Shown here piece by piece: positions 48,275 through 60,604 of a stretch of 64,000 nucleotides of DNA (the stretch's first letter is position 1; each line of letters begins with the position of its first letter). This stretch comes from Eutypella sp. D-1 (taxonomy: Eukaryota; Ascomycota; Sordariomycetes; Xylariales; Diatrypaceae). The notes below the pieces were generated by a model. The model saw nothing but the letters and a program-made list of their open reading frames with translations, did no database searches and was not told where the DNA came from. The stretch is taken from positions 2,170,001 through 2,234,000 of the forward strand of contig JAJTTP010000005.1 in the NCBI GenBank assembly GCA_023313575.1. Reading direction: 5' to 3'. Position numbers and translations under genes: made by a program.

Positions 48275-49585
48275 ATGGCCCTGGCGCATCTAAGCAAACG
48301 CTGTGCCGCGCAGTTCGAGACTTTGAGATCCTCCCTGCCCAAAACTTGGGATGGATTTGTTGCGGGGTCTGGGATGTATTACGCCATCCTGGCTCTCCTC
48401 ATACTCACCGGGACGGCAACCTTCATACTAAGGAAACGGAGGCTTGCCGAACAAGCCGGGCGCCCGCGGACTCCCACGGCGCCAGGCCTCGAGAAGGCCA
48501 CGAACGGTAGCTCGAAGGCACCGCCTCGTGAGTGGGGGAAGTGGTCGCCGTCGGATTTCCGCATGCCCAAGCCAGACCCATACCCGAACTGGTCCATCGA
48601 GCACACAAAGCCGCTCCCCTACCGGCCCTTCCGGTACGGGCCCAAGTACCACGTTACGATGGGCCTGCGTTCCGTGAAACACGTTGACTGGATCGAGCTG
48701 GACAACCACTTCCCGCGTTATCATGCGGATAAGAAGCGGCGTATCGCGGAGCGGGGCGACAAGCTCTGCAGGACGGCGCCGGAGGCGTACCCGGCGGCGG
48801 TCGAGCTCCTCGAGGAGCTCACAGAATACCTGCCGGCGCGGTACCCGTCACTGTACCGGCGCACGGAGGTCGGCATCGATAACCTGTGGTCAGGCGAGAG
48901 CTTCGACATCGTGCGGCGGCCGCTTGCGGAGGACCCGATGCGGACGTGCGCACGCCTGGTGCAGGACGACCTGGCCATCATGATCGAGCGGGCTGACGGG
49001 CAGTACTACCTGCTAGCAGGGGCGGTTGTACTCCCCGGGTTCTGGCGGCTTGTAGACAAGTACGGGATGGGGCTTCCGGAGATCCACACGTCGGGCCACG
49101 TGCCGCAGTTCCGGGAGAAGCTCGAGAAGGGGATGACGAACTTCTTCCGGCGGCTCCGGCCGGAGGAGATGGTAGCGCGCAACAACTACTTCTTCCAAGT
49201 GGACGACGAGCTCGGGTGGTCGTGGAGCATCGGGCCCGAGGACGGTGGGGAAGTCAACTGGGACACGGCAGAGAAGGACCGGGCGATTCAGCACCACAAG
49301 TTCCGCTCGGAAAGGCAGACACTGCGCCGGCTGCCGAAGACCGGGGCCGTCGTGTTCACGATCAGGACGTACTTCCTCCCCGTCACGGACATAGCGGAGG
49401 AGGACTACGTTCCGGGTAGACTAGCGAGCGCCATCCGCAGCTGGGGCGACGACGTGAGCAAGTACAAGGGGAAGAAGAAGTACGGAGATGTGCTGCTTGA
49501 GTACCTGGACAAGAAGCATGAGGAGCAGATCGCAAGAGGCCTGGATCTTAGTCGTGAGGATGAGGTACGAGCCTATCCTTACTAA
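48275..49585 (+). CDS. Membrane-anchored DUF3445 protein, haem-dependent oxidative N-demethylase-like
   Basis: An intronless gene of 436 residues from ATG 48275; the open frame runs slightly upstream but only with a TTG. One N-terminal membrane segment lies at about residues 33-52 (YYAILALLILTGTATFIL), followed by KRR. The rest matches the fungal DUF3445 (PF11927) pattern: MGLRSVKHVDWIELD, FPRYHADKKRR, the LVQDDLAIM segment, YLLAGAVVLPGFWR, IHTSGHVPQF, NNYFFQVDD and LRRLPKTGAVVFTIRTY. The bacterial relatives of this family use haem to demethylate amines. The fungal ones are largely uncharacterised, so activity is inferred from family membership alone. The anchor suggests the ER or another endomembrane with the domain on one face. 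The gene is very GC-rich compared with its flanks. Confidence 0.88.
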   Translation: MALAHLSKRCAAQFETLRSSLPKTWDGFVAGSGMYYAILALLILTGTATFILRKRRLAEQAGRPRTPTAPGLEKATNGSSKAPPREWGKWSPSDFRMPKPDPYPNWSIEHTKPLPYRPFRYGPKYHVTMGLRSVKHVDWIELDNHFPRYHADKKRRIAERGDKLCRTAPEAYPAAVELLEELTEYLPARYPSLYRRTEVGIDNLWSGESFDIVRRPLAEDPMRTCARLVQDDLAIMIERADGQYYLLAGAVVLPGFWRLVDKYGMGLPEIHTSGHVPQFREKLEKGMTNFFRRLRPEEMVARNNYFFQVDDELGWSWSIGPEDGGEVNWDTAEKDRAIQHHKFRSERQTLRRLPKTGAVVFTIRTYFLPVTDIAEEDYVPGRLASAIRSWGDDVSKYKGKKKYGDVLLEYLDKKHEEQIARGLDLSREDEVRAYPY

Positions 49586-50335
49586 GAGGGAGCCTACCTA
49601 AAACCCAACCAGCCAAGATAGTAGGCTTATTGTATACTACGCAAATAACAAGTGGGCGATTTTAACGTCCATCGGTCGGGATAAAAGATTGACATTTATC
49701 CAGCGAAATGCTGGGAAGATATTGAAATATGAAATAAAGAAGAGTATAAGAAAGGTGCTCCTATGACCACGTTTGGCCCTTGATTTTACTGTAGACCGAC
49801 AGAAACTGCTACCCAGCTGGCGACAATTAAATTCAGCTGCCAGGTGAACGTATAACTTAGCGCTGGGTTGATTATGACAAGTTGCACTTACATACAACTG
49901 CAAGAAAGGAACCACCTGGCCGCCTACTACAAAGTACATACGTAGCTATATATTTCCATTAACGCTCCCGTCCAGGGCTAGTTACTGTAGCGAGTGTCTT
50001 TAATAGCTTACCGTAGCTTCATCTGCAGACTGCAGGCACCACTTTTATTTAACTTACATCTACGTACCTACCTAGACCTACATAGTAAGTACTTCAACTT
50101 ACACCTGGCGCTGGGGGGAGGTCCACGTCCTCTACGTCCCACCATCTTTACTTCTACTTCGTACAATTTCCAATTTCATAATTGAAATTGATGTCACAAG
50201 ATCATAACCAAGGTCCCTGATGTGAGAGGTGTTCGGAATAAGATGAGATGCGATTGTTGACCAATAATACCATAACAACCATACCATATTAAATCCGACT
50301 TCCGATTTCAATCATACTGAAGTATTCACTTTCAC
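49586..50335. other. Intergenic gap before TVP23
   Basis: It contains the 3' flank of the DUF3445 gene and the promoter of TVP23. CCTACCTAG-type repeats lie at about 50060-50095. No other gene was seen. Confidence 0.5.
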
Positions 50336-51118
50336 ATGGAATCTGCACAAGCAGCGCCGGGCTCACTGAGCTGGCGATTGAGCTCACATCCCATCACACT
50401 ACTCACTTATCTTGCATTTCGCATATGTAAGTAAATTATCTTCTTACCTCGAGCTACTACTCGAGACACATACGGTCTCAAGACTTGGCCTGGCTGACGT
50501 TACTCGCAGCCTCCCTCCTCGTCTACCTCTTCGGCGTCATCTTCACGGACAACATGGTCATGATCTTCATCATTACCATCCTGCTGCTGGCCATGGACTT
50601 CTACTACCTGAAGAACATTGCCGGCCGACGCCTCGTTGGTCTGCGCTGGTGGAACGAGGTCGACCCCTCCTCCGGCGACAGCCACTGGGTCTTCGAGAGC
50701 AGCGAACCCGGCACCAAGACCGTCAACCCTACCGACAGCCGCTTCTTCTGGCTCGCCATCTACAGCCAGCCCGTCCTCTGGGTCGCCCTCGCCATCCTCG
50801 CCATCGTTCGTCTCAAATTTATGTGGCTGCCTCTTGTTGGTAAGTTTCTCTTCCCCTTTCTCTTCCTCTTCCTCTTTCCCTTCCCCTCTTCTTCTTCTCA
50901 TGACGATGGCCTTTGTCACTAACTAATTTTGTGTGTGTTCTCTCGCCGCCGTAGCCATCGCCCTCGTCCTCACCGTCACCAACACCCTCGCCTTCTCCCG
51001 TTGCGATAAGTTCAGCCAAGCGTCGAACCTCGCGGGTAGCGCCCTGTATTCGAGCAACTTGGCCGGCAGCCTCGCTAGCAACATGGTTGGCCGCATGTTC
51101 ACGTTTGGTCGCGGGTAG
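50336..51118 (+). CDS. TVP23: Golgi apparatus membrane protein TVP23
   Basis: Three exons, 50336-50426, 50510-50839 and 50955-51118, give 194 residues. The introns are 83 bp (GTAAGT, GGCTGACG branch, CGCAG) and 115 bp (GTAAGT to CGTAG). The protein has four membrane segments and the family signatures [53 protein letters not shown] and [12 protein letters not shown]. It is a TVP23/FAM18 orthologue by pattern and length. Yeast Tvp23 is a late-Golgi membrane protein linked with Yip proteins in vesicle transport. The first exon encodes only 30 residues and matches the conserved N-terminus, which fixes the start. Confidence 0.95.
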
Positions 51119-53035
51119 AAAGACCGACCCTGTTATATCACATTACACCCGACATATTACCCGGAAGAGGATGTATGATCATCGAGGCTGAGGCGGGGAC
51201 GTACTATCGTTACAACGTGGCCGGATATCATGGACTACATAGGGCCATTATCATGGGAAAAGCAGGAGCTAACAGTAGTTAAAAGATTATGTATTGCGGG
51301 CGATGTGTTTTTTTTTTTCTTTCGCCCTTTGTATTTGTGGTTGTTACGATGAACTGCAGAGTCATGTTTCTCAAGATCCAAAACTTGGCAAACTGCCTTA
51401 GTCTCCCTTACCGTAGAAGAAAGGGACATACATTACCCGTCATCTACGTTGCCTCCCAACAGTCCAGGCACAGTTTCAAACCCCTCCGGTTCCGTGAAAT
51501 TTCTTTAACAGGGAACTGCTGCATAGAAAGATAACGCTAGGTTAAACCATATTTACGGACACCAGGCCGCTTAGGTAAAGAGGGGATGATAGTTCCAAGT
51601 GTGCCGTCAAGCACCAAGGGACTCCCGTCGGACCTAGTGGCCGAAAGGTGACGGGTTTGCAAGTATATGAAGGAGATACCACGAGCCCCGCCAGCGGGCT
51701 GCCCTCAAGCATAGCTTTGACCACTACCCTCACCAATTGGGGAATCTTGCTTTCGTTAATGCCTTGCAAGACTATTTACATCGGGGTCGAGATGTTTCTC
51801 TTGCGACTTACAGGAGCTACTCTACTCTCAGTGACAGCCCCAGCATCCCTCTTCTTAGCCTACTCAAAGTCGCGGTCCTTGTTCGCGGATTAGAGGCATC
51901 CTCAAAGATTAGCCTGGGCTAAGAGGTAGAGACTTAATCATTCCTTGCTCAGAATGGGTTTTTATAGGAACGAAATCGCATGGCTGTACATCTGTCACTT
52001 AATACGGCAAGTGAGTGATATATATATTATGATGAGTAGCGTGTTACGGATATTAGAATATTTGAGCTTCTCATTCATATTGGGATGTCTATGAGGACCT
52101 CTGTATCCCCTTGGTATCTAGGACTTTGACATTGCCACTGCCACCTCCTATTTCCTAAGCCTATCAGAGCCTGATCGCGTGCTGCTGTTACTACCGACGC
52201 GGCTGAGATCGAAGCTACTCGCATGCTTTGCAGCAGCACCGGCATCATGAACGACGATCGTTAAACCCCAGAAAGGGGCTACTCAAGACTATCGAGAAAC
52301 CTATGTAGCATACATACAGACCGAAAGTTCCGCAAGCGCAGCCTGGCATTGCATCGACGATGGGATACGAAGTCCAGACACTTGCAATCATGCAGCTGCC
52401 GTTGCACAGCATTCGGCCATCTAAGGCTAACGAATGAGAAAGTGTGCGCAGTCTCGTGTGCTAGAGTATGCCTATGGACCTACCTCGCAGTTCAACGACA
52501 CATGACGAATGTATGGAGGCCGGGCAAGTCAGTAGACGTAGCCTCTGGGTGAGTTCTTAACATCTTGTGTTCAGGTCCGAACGTTCTCTCGCGGAGGAAG
52601 AGACTGGCTAATATATACAGAACCCGACAGCCGGCCTCGTCCAGAACCCCCTTCCTCCCTTCACATATTACATCGCATCCTGGCCTTCCGGAGGTGAGCA
52701 CAAGCCCAATCCATCCTACATACAGAAGACAACACAAATACACGCTCACACCTTCTGTTTCTTCTACACAGGGTGCTGATACCGACAGGAATCCATAACA
52801 ACAATGACGCCATTTTTTGAACGAGCGCCAGAAGGGGATATGATAACAGGTATGTATATATAGATAAAAATTGGGCCAAGCCGATACACGAACATGACGC
52901 TCTCCGCAAACTCTCCGCCACGCGCTCCAGCCTCGTGGAGATTTGGGGGAGAAATCCCACTTCGTCATTATTGCACTTTCCCTACCCCCACTTCACTTAT
53001 TTGTACGCACCCGCTTCAATTTCCTTGTCTAACGG
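51119..53035. other. Intergenic stretch
   Basis: No gene is supported. The longest frame (158 codons, minus strand, 52492-52968) has no domain, no signal peptide and poor context. A poly-T run lies at about 51307-51320. Confidence 0.5.
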
Positions 53036-54481
53036 TCACCTCGGCGGCGCATGCCGGTTGCCCGCCTCCTCGATAGCGGCGTCGAGCTGGCGCTCCTCTT
53101 CTTCGAGCCTGCGGATTTCCTCCTCCGTCATGCCCTCCTCGACAAGATGGGCGTAGCGTGTCGTGATGGGTGCGGGCGGCGTCGGGGTCCCCGCGCCGCC
53201 CGTCCCCGCACCGGAGTGCTGGCGTCGGTGTACCGGCGCTAGCGGCAGGTCGCCCTGGCTGTCGGTTGTGACGGCCATTCCGGGGCCGGTGCCGCTCGAG
53301 GGGGAGGCGGGCACGGCCTGGTGGTGGTCGGCGTAGGGCGAGTAGGGCGCGGCGCGGTCGCCGCCGGGGTGATCGAGGCTGTCGAGGCCACGGCTCGCTT
53401 GGTCGTGGGTAAGGCTGGGGCGGTCGCGGGACTCGGAGGATAGGGCCGCGGCCTCCTTCTCGGGCATCATGACGGCGGCGCGCGAACCGTCGCCGCCGCC
53501 GAGACCGCGGGATTCCCCGCGCCGCTGCCGCCGCCGCAGGCAGAAGAACCAGACCAGCGCGCCGGCGATCGCGCCCACGCCTACCACCACGCCAACCACG
53601 ATCCCCGCGATCGCGCCCTTGCTCAGCTTGTTGCCGCCGCCGCCTCCTCCCTGGGAACTGTCCTCGGCGGGCTCGAGGCTCGAGGTCGTGCTCGGCGACG
53701 TGGAACGGTCCGAGTCGGGCGAGGTCGTCGGGGATGAGCCGTCGAGCGGTATCGGGTCGCTGTCTGGCTTGGCTGGGCCGGGCTCCTGGTCTTCGATGAT
53801 ATTCGTGGCATCGGCTAGGATGTTCGGCGTCGACTCGTTGACGATGATGAACATGGGGCTGTAGCTTTTGATCGCCTCCGTCTCGTCATGGATCCCGAAT
53901 TCTAGGTAGAGCAATCTGCTGTTCCACACGTCGGCCCCGAACGTCTCCGCTTTCGAAGCCAATGGTAGGATCGCATTATTTGAGTTCGTAACTACAAACC
54001 CATTTTTTAGTCATCGTTAAGTTCGGCTTCCTAGAGCTGCTTGTCACCAAGACTAGGACATACTTTGTATCGGGACATCTCCTTCAGCATCCTGTAAAAT
54101 ATTGTCACGCCGTGACTTCCCTAGTTTGCTGTCGCCGCTGTCGCCGCCGCTTGACCTATCGTTGGGGTCCGCAGAGACGTCGTTGGAATCCGAGGCCAGT
54201 TTGCTGGAGCCGATAGCTATATCACCCTCGGCCAGCTTCTTGTACAGGTTGATCTCCGTCACCGCCCAGCCTTTCGGCACCGTTCTCCAAGTGATCGTCT
54301 TATCGCCGTTCTTCAGCTCGAAAATCTGCGATTGGTTGAATACATGTGGGAGGAAGTTGATCATCGCCTTCGAGACCGAGGCGGTGTTTATCTCCTCATC
54401 GTCATTTGTCTCCCCGGCGACCACCGCCACCAACCCTAACAAGCCAGCGAAGAGCCTGGATTTCGAGGCATTGAGCCGCAT
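53036..54481 (-). CDS. Single-pass plasma-membrane protein with Ser/Thr stalk and coiled tail
   Basis: Two exons on the minus strand, 54481-54064 and 53991-53036, joined by a 72-bp intron (GTATGT to TTGTAG, splitting an Ile codon), give 457 residues. A signal peptide of about 23 residues is followed by an extracellular domain with FLPHVFNQSQIF, TITWRTVPKGW and a LYLEFGIHDE segment. A Pro/Ser/Thr/Asp-rich stalk lies at about 210-250, a poly-Gly stretch follows, and one membrane helix lies at about 265-290, ending in CLRRRQRR. The cytosolic tail of about 165 residues is Gly/Pro/His-rich and ends in a Glu-rich helix (MTEEEIRRLEEEERQLDAA). The layout resembles Wsc/Mid2-type wall sensors, but there is no WSC cysteine domain, so any sensor role is inference. 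The family is widespread in Sordariomycetes as hypothetical proteins. Confidence 0.88.
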
Positions 54482-57400
54482 CGTCGTAGTCCAAGATGCC
54501 GCACGCGTGTATGTTTCGTAAATGCGTGCGGTCGGCCGGGTGGCCTAAGAACCCCGATCACTCTGAGAATGTCTTCCCCACGGCCCGTTAACTTCTCATG
54601 TCCAGCCCCGGGGAATCGTACACGCCAGGGCCTATCGCAATTTGCCCACTCTATTTCTTTCTCTCTCGCCGTCCAAGCTCGAGGGAAGAGCAGGCAGGTA
54701 GGTAAGTATGCGTCGCTACCGAGCGACAGAGGCCGGCGAGGCAAAGCAAGTTGATCTATGCGCGGAATCACCAGGATTTCGGAGCGAAGATAGGGGGAGA
54801 CGGAACCAAAGAAAAAATGCACAGCTAGAAAACGAGGTTCGCGAAAGGAACCAAAGAAACCAAGCCAAATGATGGGAGGAGTCAGAAACGACAAGGTAAC
54901 GAAAAATAGTGAGAGTGTGGGAGAGCAGGGGGGGGATGAGAGTCTCCGCCTGAACGGTCGAATCCTCACAAACACACAATCATATCCACAACATCAAATA
55001 ACCCCGTCAGCTCAGCTGAGCCCGTATATTGAACAAGAGCCCCAGCCAGCAGCCCAGCCGGGTTCAATAAAGTGCGAGATGCCAGCAAGCCACGGTCCAA
55101 AAGGCTGCGCCTCCGGCCAATGGAATAGAAGGGGATGGTGCCATCTGCTACCCTATCCGCAGAAGTGAGATCGTCGCCAAGTGGCCGCCTCGCACAGTAC
55201 GCTAGCAGTTACAAGGGCCAGGGCGCCTTTATGTACAATGCAATTATTTGATTATTGTTCTGCACGCACAGTCGTTTTTCCACATACGCTTGCATACGTC
55301 CTCAAATATACCGGACTGTTTGACTGTCTTTATGCAATAACTACGCTCCGCACCAGGGCATCTACCAGTTAAACTAGAGCGTTTCTTACTGGATACATAT
55401 GTGCTTATAGTACTTAATTAGGAGGAGCGAAGTGGGTTCGACATGAACATCAGATCTTCCTTTAGCAAGTGCCCCGGTGTCAAGGACCCTTTTTGGATGT
55501 GGTGGTCTTGGAACATCCACAGGCGATGTTTTGAAAGTTGACAGTATATAATAATTAGGACGTGCGACTCCCCCCGACACATTAACCCCCGGTGATGATT
55601 TCTCGTAACCGATGCTGTGTATGAAACATATTCAGTATGCAGGCCTGACCACGGCCATGTTGGTAGGGTGGCATCGCAGGGTGACTTGACTGCCGAACAC
55701 ACGAAAGATGCTTCGATAGGGTGGTACAGGGGTCGAGAGAATATACTAAACCACCTAGGCTTGGCTCGTTAGCAGTAGTAGGCTATCAGTCAGCGCCAAC
55801 GGGTGCATAGCGGATCCCTATCATGATTGACAAGGTGCCCCCGTTGCCCCGTATCTCCGCAGGCTGTGTGTGGCAGGCTACCGCCGGTGGGAGAGATGAC
55901 CCGCGATCCTTCGACGATACTGACTACTTGAATAGGGTGGGTTTCATCTTGAGGCCGCTGACGTTTATACCTGTCGGTGCATTATTCGGGGTTCCCAAAT
56001 CCATCCTTCCACCGGAAATTATCCTGATCGGGGATGATGCAAAACTAGATACAGAGCACATATAAAGGAATGGTTCCCTGTGAAGATGAGATGATGAATA
56101 AATATGAGTACCCCATCTGCCTATGGCCGTCACATACGTGGACTAACCTTTGGTACGTACAGTAGTGACCCTGCGGGAGTGCAACCCGACAGCCAACCTC
56201 TGCTCTTGACTACTACGCAATGACCAACCTACATAGTTAGACTACCTGGGTAACCAATTAGCAAGCTGACAAGACGGACTATGAGGAGAGAGAAAAAGAT
56301 GGCACTATGGATTCACAAATGAGTGGTTGAATGGTGAGATGGGGGCTGAAATTCGGTAAGTCGGGGAGTGAGAAAAGCAGCTCCTATTAGATAAATTTTA
56401 TCTATGTATTACCCCAGGTCGCGCGCGCGAACTTTTACTTCGGATACCTTCACATTCAGAGCGGTGCGGCTGACCTCTACCGTCTCCTTTGGCGCACTTC
56501 CAACTAAATGCTCCACACCGCCCATGTGACAGGCTGACGATGTACTGAATTCTGCAAATGTGCTGACAGTTCCTTATCCTTCTCGAGTGCTAGCGGCTCC
56601 ATCATCACTACCACCATCACCAACCATTACGACGAAATCCCTGCATATATCTAGGCAGGGATGCATGATCCTAACCCTCTTCTGGATCTAGGGCTGCAAT
56701 TTAGGCATGGGGTTGTTGTAATAAATAGTAACACTTTTGACACCCGCATACGTAGGTTGCATTCTAGTTACTTGGCAGCTTGGCATCTGACCTTTTCTTC
56801 TCCTCTTCAGGCTCTCTCTTCTTCTCTCCTCCTTTCTCTGTGCTGTCTGTAGTAGCTACCCCATAACACAAAACTCAAAGTTTGATTTATGTTGGATGAG
56901 ATCAATCTCTGCAGTATTATGTGGGAGGTAAGCGTGGTTTATATTTGTTGCTCGGGATGAGCCGTCTACAGTATAACCTTGCACGCCCCTATTCCCGCTC
57001 CTTGCGAGTCCTCCCGTTCGCTTATGTATCACCGTTCCCCACAATCATACAATCACGTACGACGTAATACAGTAACTACTCCGTGCCTCTAATGATACAT
57101 ATATGCTTGGATACAATGTGAAACCACCCTCCTTGCCTCTGTGCATGTATAATCAGATGAGATCATCACAAGGCGGCCTATACATCCGTATAGCCATGCG
57201 CTGTCTGAACTCTACGCCTTGTGTGGTACAGAGCGATGCGCCGGTGATTATGACTGGCAGACTGGGTGCGTGGGATAGATAACCCAAGAGATTACCCATG
57301 TTCACCACGACTTACCAGCCTTTCCCGGGTTATTATTCTGTCTGGCTTTACCCACGAAACAAATTTTGTCGGGAGCAGCAAGGCGGCAAATGTTCTCCGC

Positions 57401-59500
57401 AGTAATATGTGCGGCTGCCAACAGGATTCTAGGAAACCAGAGAGATGTTTCATATCAGGCTTCTATGACCGCCCATACTACTGACATCCTGCTATGGAAC
57501 TCTTGTCGCATATTCGTCCAGCAGTTCACCCTATGTTGAAAGCCAATCCGTCCAATTTTACCATGTTCATAACTAGAACTTCAGTGTAGCGCGCACTCGA
57601 CCTGCCGCCACAAAAGCACCTGCAAGTAAAACATATCGAGCCAGCCGAGAAGGCGATCCATCTCAACCTTGTGTAGAATATGCGAACTGCCCTATCGGAA
57701 CCGACCTCCATTATCATTAGCGGTCTTTTAAATCCGCAGTGACCACGTTGAGCATACTTGTGGATCTACACCTAGGTTTTTTTATTTGAGCGCTGCTGGA
57801 CGACGACACCTTGGGAGGCGGCGTCCTTTGACAAGCAGCCTTGATTCCTTGACATCTTGGAATCTGGACTTTTACTACCAGAATTCAAAGTCGTAATCCG
57901 TAAGATGCTTGAAGGAACGCCGCGGAAGACTTATGAGAATCGATCTTATGAGGACGTCCGTGTACTAAGCCCGTTCATAAAGATGCCACCACTACGAAGC
58001 ACTTATTACGGTACCGACTAAACACTAGGTTGGCCAAAAGAATTCCGTTATTCCGCGAAGGGGAAGGGTGAAGGACTATCTGGCTAAGTGGTAATCCCGT
58101 ATATATATGTATATCCCTTTCGGCTGCACGGGGCAGCTTAGGTGGTGATCCGCCACCTAACCGCCTCCGTCAGTGACAGTACTACGGCCTTCGTTGACTC
58201 GATTTCTTTCACAGCTTCTCTCCGCTTATCTCGGCCGCATCGGCCGCGCACTTTCAAAACTAGCAGTTCCTACTCTGCTTATCACGTCAAGTAGATGTTA
58301 GTTGCTGGGACCAACCACCAAGGAGCAACCGGGTTACAAGACCCTCCTACCAGATGGTAGATACTCATGTTAGAAGCATGCTTTGGCGAGAAGGAATAGA
58401 CGCGTGCAAACTACGTGTGAGGTTGCAGTGGGAATCGCCACTACTTTAGAGGCCGCTCACGAGATGCTGACCTGCCTCGAAGATCTTGTAAGCAATGACG
58501 GCGAGGCTTGCCAACCGAAGGTCGTGATGACCGGTAGCCGGATACCGCTACACAAGCTTTATTGTGCCGCATACATGCCAATGTCATCGCATCTTAAAGT
58601 AGTGTGCGGGAGAGACGTTTTTTTTTAATTGGTCCTATTCCAGATAGTCTGCGAATATCTTCTGCCTTTAAAGTAGCAATTGCTCGTTAGGCTCGGGTAT
58701 TAGCTGGATCATACCGCAGCTACACCCATAACGTCCCCGACGTGGCATTATAGTGCTGACTTATACAGGAGTAGCAGCGCTGCTAAACTCTACTCCGCCT
58801 TGCCGTTGAAAAAAAAAACCGCCGGCCGGGTAAGGGGCGACGCACGAAGGAAGATACGAATCTAGCAGAATAGAACAGAAGCTTAACTGCTTGGATCGAA
58901 CCAATGCGTGATCTCGTAGAGCTAGCCCGACGGCTCCGCGTCCGTCTAGATATGCTATGATCTCCTGTACAGGATTATCGATGAAACCTCGCCGATTCTC
59001 TCGTGAGAGCTAGGTGCTCTAGGTTCCCTCTCCTTTACTTCGTAGTCTCGTGCCTCGTGATTGCTCGAACAACTAGCAGTATCTAGCCATACGACGATAT
59101 CTACTCTAGCTTGTTGAAGCTTAACGGATCAAGTAAGCATATATGACGCTGTGAGTCGAGTTGATGCACCTCTCACTGGTCATGACCGCTGCCTGACGGC
59201 CAAATTCCAGAACTTATCACACCGAGTTTCTCACTCTCCGTGGTGCACCAGGATCCTCCCACGTAGATCTTCGACTAGAAGGGCTCACATCGCTAATGTA
59301 CATTCCGGAATGCTACGACGCTCCGCCATGCCAGGGCGAACGGAGTCTATCGAGAGCCTTCTCGATCATACCGGAAACCCCTATAAAAGGCCAGGCCCGT
59401 CTCCTACCTCTGCTCCCTTTGTAGAAACCATCCCAAGCCCATCCATCGCACAGATTCAGCCTTCACAACTTCCTACAAAATTAACTCTCATCCCGCAATC
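54482..59500. other. 5-kb intergenic stretch
   Basis: No gene is supported. It begins with the promoter of the single-pass protein and ends with that of the small secreted protein. Short frames throughout lack domains. A short GGTGGTGATCCGCCACC-type inverted repeat lies near 58141. A GGTTCGATCC-like box on the minus strand near 58895 does not belong to a foldable tRNA. Confidence 0.5.
59382..59388 (+). promoter_or_regulatory. TATA box of the small cysteine-rich protein gene
   Basis: TATAAAA lies about 119 bp upstream of ATG 59501, followed by a C-rich leader typical of strongly expressed fungal secreted-protein genes. Confidence 0.6.
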
Positions 59501-59838
59501 ATGAAGTTCACGACCGCTACCCTCGCCCTTCTCGCCAACATTGCCCTTTCGGTCGCTGCCCCCGATGCGGCGCCCGCTGGCATGGTCCAAAAACTGGACA
59601 CCCGCGCCGTTACAGGCGACGTGATCGTGGGACGGTCGTTCCCTTGCTCCAGCAATGACCCCACCACTTGCTGCGCCGTAAGTTCTATCCTCATTCCCGC
59701 ACCTCCCCATTCGCCGCTTCCTCCCGCGTAGAGGAAGGTGACGATACTCGAAATCAATGCTCACCGATGTAATAGTGCCGCGGCGGGTTTGGGACTTGCA
59801 TCAACGGCATATGCAGCTGCAACGGAGGTGACTGCTAG
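59501..59838 (+). CDS. Small secreted eight-cysteine protein (effector-like)
   Basis: Two exons, 59501-59677 and 59776-59838, give 79 residues. The 98-bp intron runs from GTAAGT to AATAG and sits in the middle of the cysteine array, in phase 0. The signal peptide is about 18-20 residues (ending SVAA), and KLDTR at 31-35 could be a processing site. The mature C-terminal 31 residues hold eight cysteines at 49, 57, 58, 60, 67, 72, 74 and 79, with CC, GTC and CSC motifs. The spacing lacks the C-x3-C needed for a classical defensin fold, so I do not call it a defensin. Size, TATA promoter and disulfide density fit fungal effectors or antimicrobial-type peptides. No activity is claimed. The second exon is missed by simple reading-frame searches. 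Confidence 0.75.
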
Positions 59839-60315
59839 ACATCTGGGGAATTCACATCGTATACTTGTTGCTATCAGCGTATATGTATGAGGGACTTCGG
59901 GAATGACCGGGTGCCGAGAGAGTGGAGGATGGGGGAGCGGAGGATGGGGGAGCGGAGGAACCGGACCATGATTTTTCTGTAGTCACTCCTTAAAATAAGT
60001 CTGGCCAGCTTACAAATTCAAAGAAAATAGCAACGTTCATGCTCCTTCCTCCTATCAAACTGAAACATACAGTGGGCTCTAATCCGAGCAGAGGGAAGGG
60101 GGCGTGAGAAAACATGAATACATGTGTCTACCATTCGACCTCCCATAATAATCACTGACTGCGGCAGGGGGCTCAAAAATACCTTGAATGGGCGGGCGCC
60201 CTTGCCTACGCGGGAAGGCGCACCAGCCGAGGGCGCTTAGACAAGTAAAGCATCAACGAATGTTTAAAAGCCTTTTGGCTTTCTTGACAGTTCAAGAAAA
60301 TCTTCTGCAAAGCTC
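59839..60315. other. Intergenic stretch between secreted-protein gene and MITE
   Basis: It holds the 3' flank of the small secreted-protein gene. At about 59922-59958 a 15-bp GGAGGATGGGGGAGC-like unit is repeated in tandem. No gene was seen. Confidence 0.5.
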
Positions 60316-60321
60316 GTTCTG

Positions 60322-60364
60322 TACGGTGGGCTACAGCGCTGACTGTTTCAATTCCCTTTTTTTT
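60322..60364 (+). repeat. Left terminal inverted repeat of the MITE-like element
   Basis: This is 43 bp identical in reverse complement to 60891-60933, ending in an eight-T run. Confidence 0.93.
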
Positions 60365-60550
60365 GCCCAAAAACGCGTATAGGGCCACCCCTATGTAGAT
60401 ATATATTTGGACTGCCAGCTGGCATCAAATGGGGTGTGATCCATCCTATTTAATCACACCCATCCAATCCTGTTTAATCGCACCCATTCAATCGCACCCA
60501 TTCAATCGCACCCATTCAATCGCACCCATCCTATCTATCCCATCTAAATA

Positions 60551-60604
60551 GGCTGCAGTGGCTGCAGTGGCCGCAGCGGCTGCAGTGGCTATAATGGCTG
60601 CAAT
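60551..60604. repeat. Six 9-bp tandem units at the core of the element
   Basis: Units of GGCTGCAGT (two early, one later) with variants GGCCGCAGC, GGCTATAAT and GGCTGCAAT, flanked by TAAATA on both sides. They form the loop region of the long potential hairpin. Confidence 0.85.

Noticed and set aside
52492..52968. 158-codon minus-strand frame
   Set aside because: No conserved motif, odd composition and no promoter signals; probably chance.
54436..54975. 179-codon minus-strand frame above the single-pass protein
   Set aside because: It lies in the leader/promoter of the real gene, in a different frame, and has no domain.
58889..58907. GGTTCGATCC-like B box on the minus strand
   Set aside because: The upstream A-box candidate is too close and the T and acceptor stems do not pair, so it does not fold as a tRNA.
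59838..60000. Defensin call for the small secreted protein
   Set aside because: The cysteine spacing lacks the C-x3-C element of the cysteine-stabilised alpha-beta fold.
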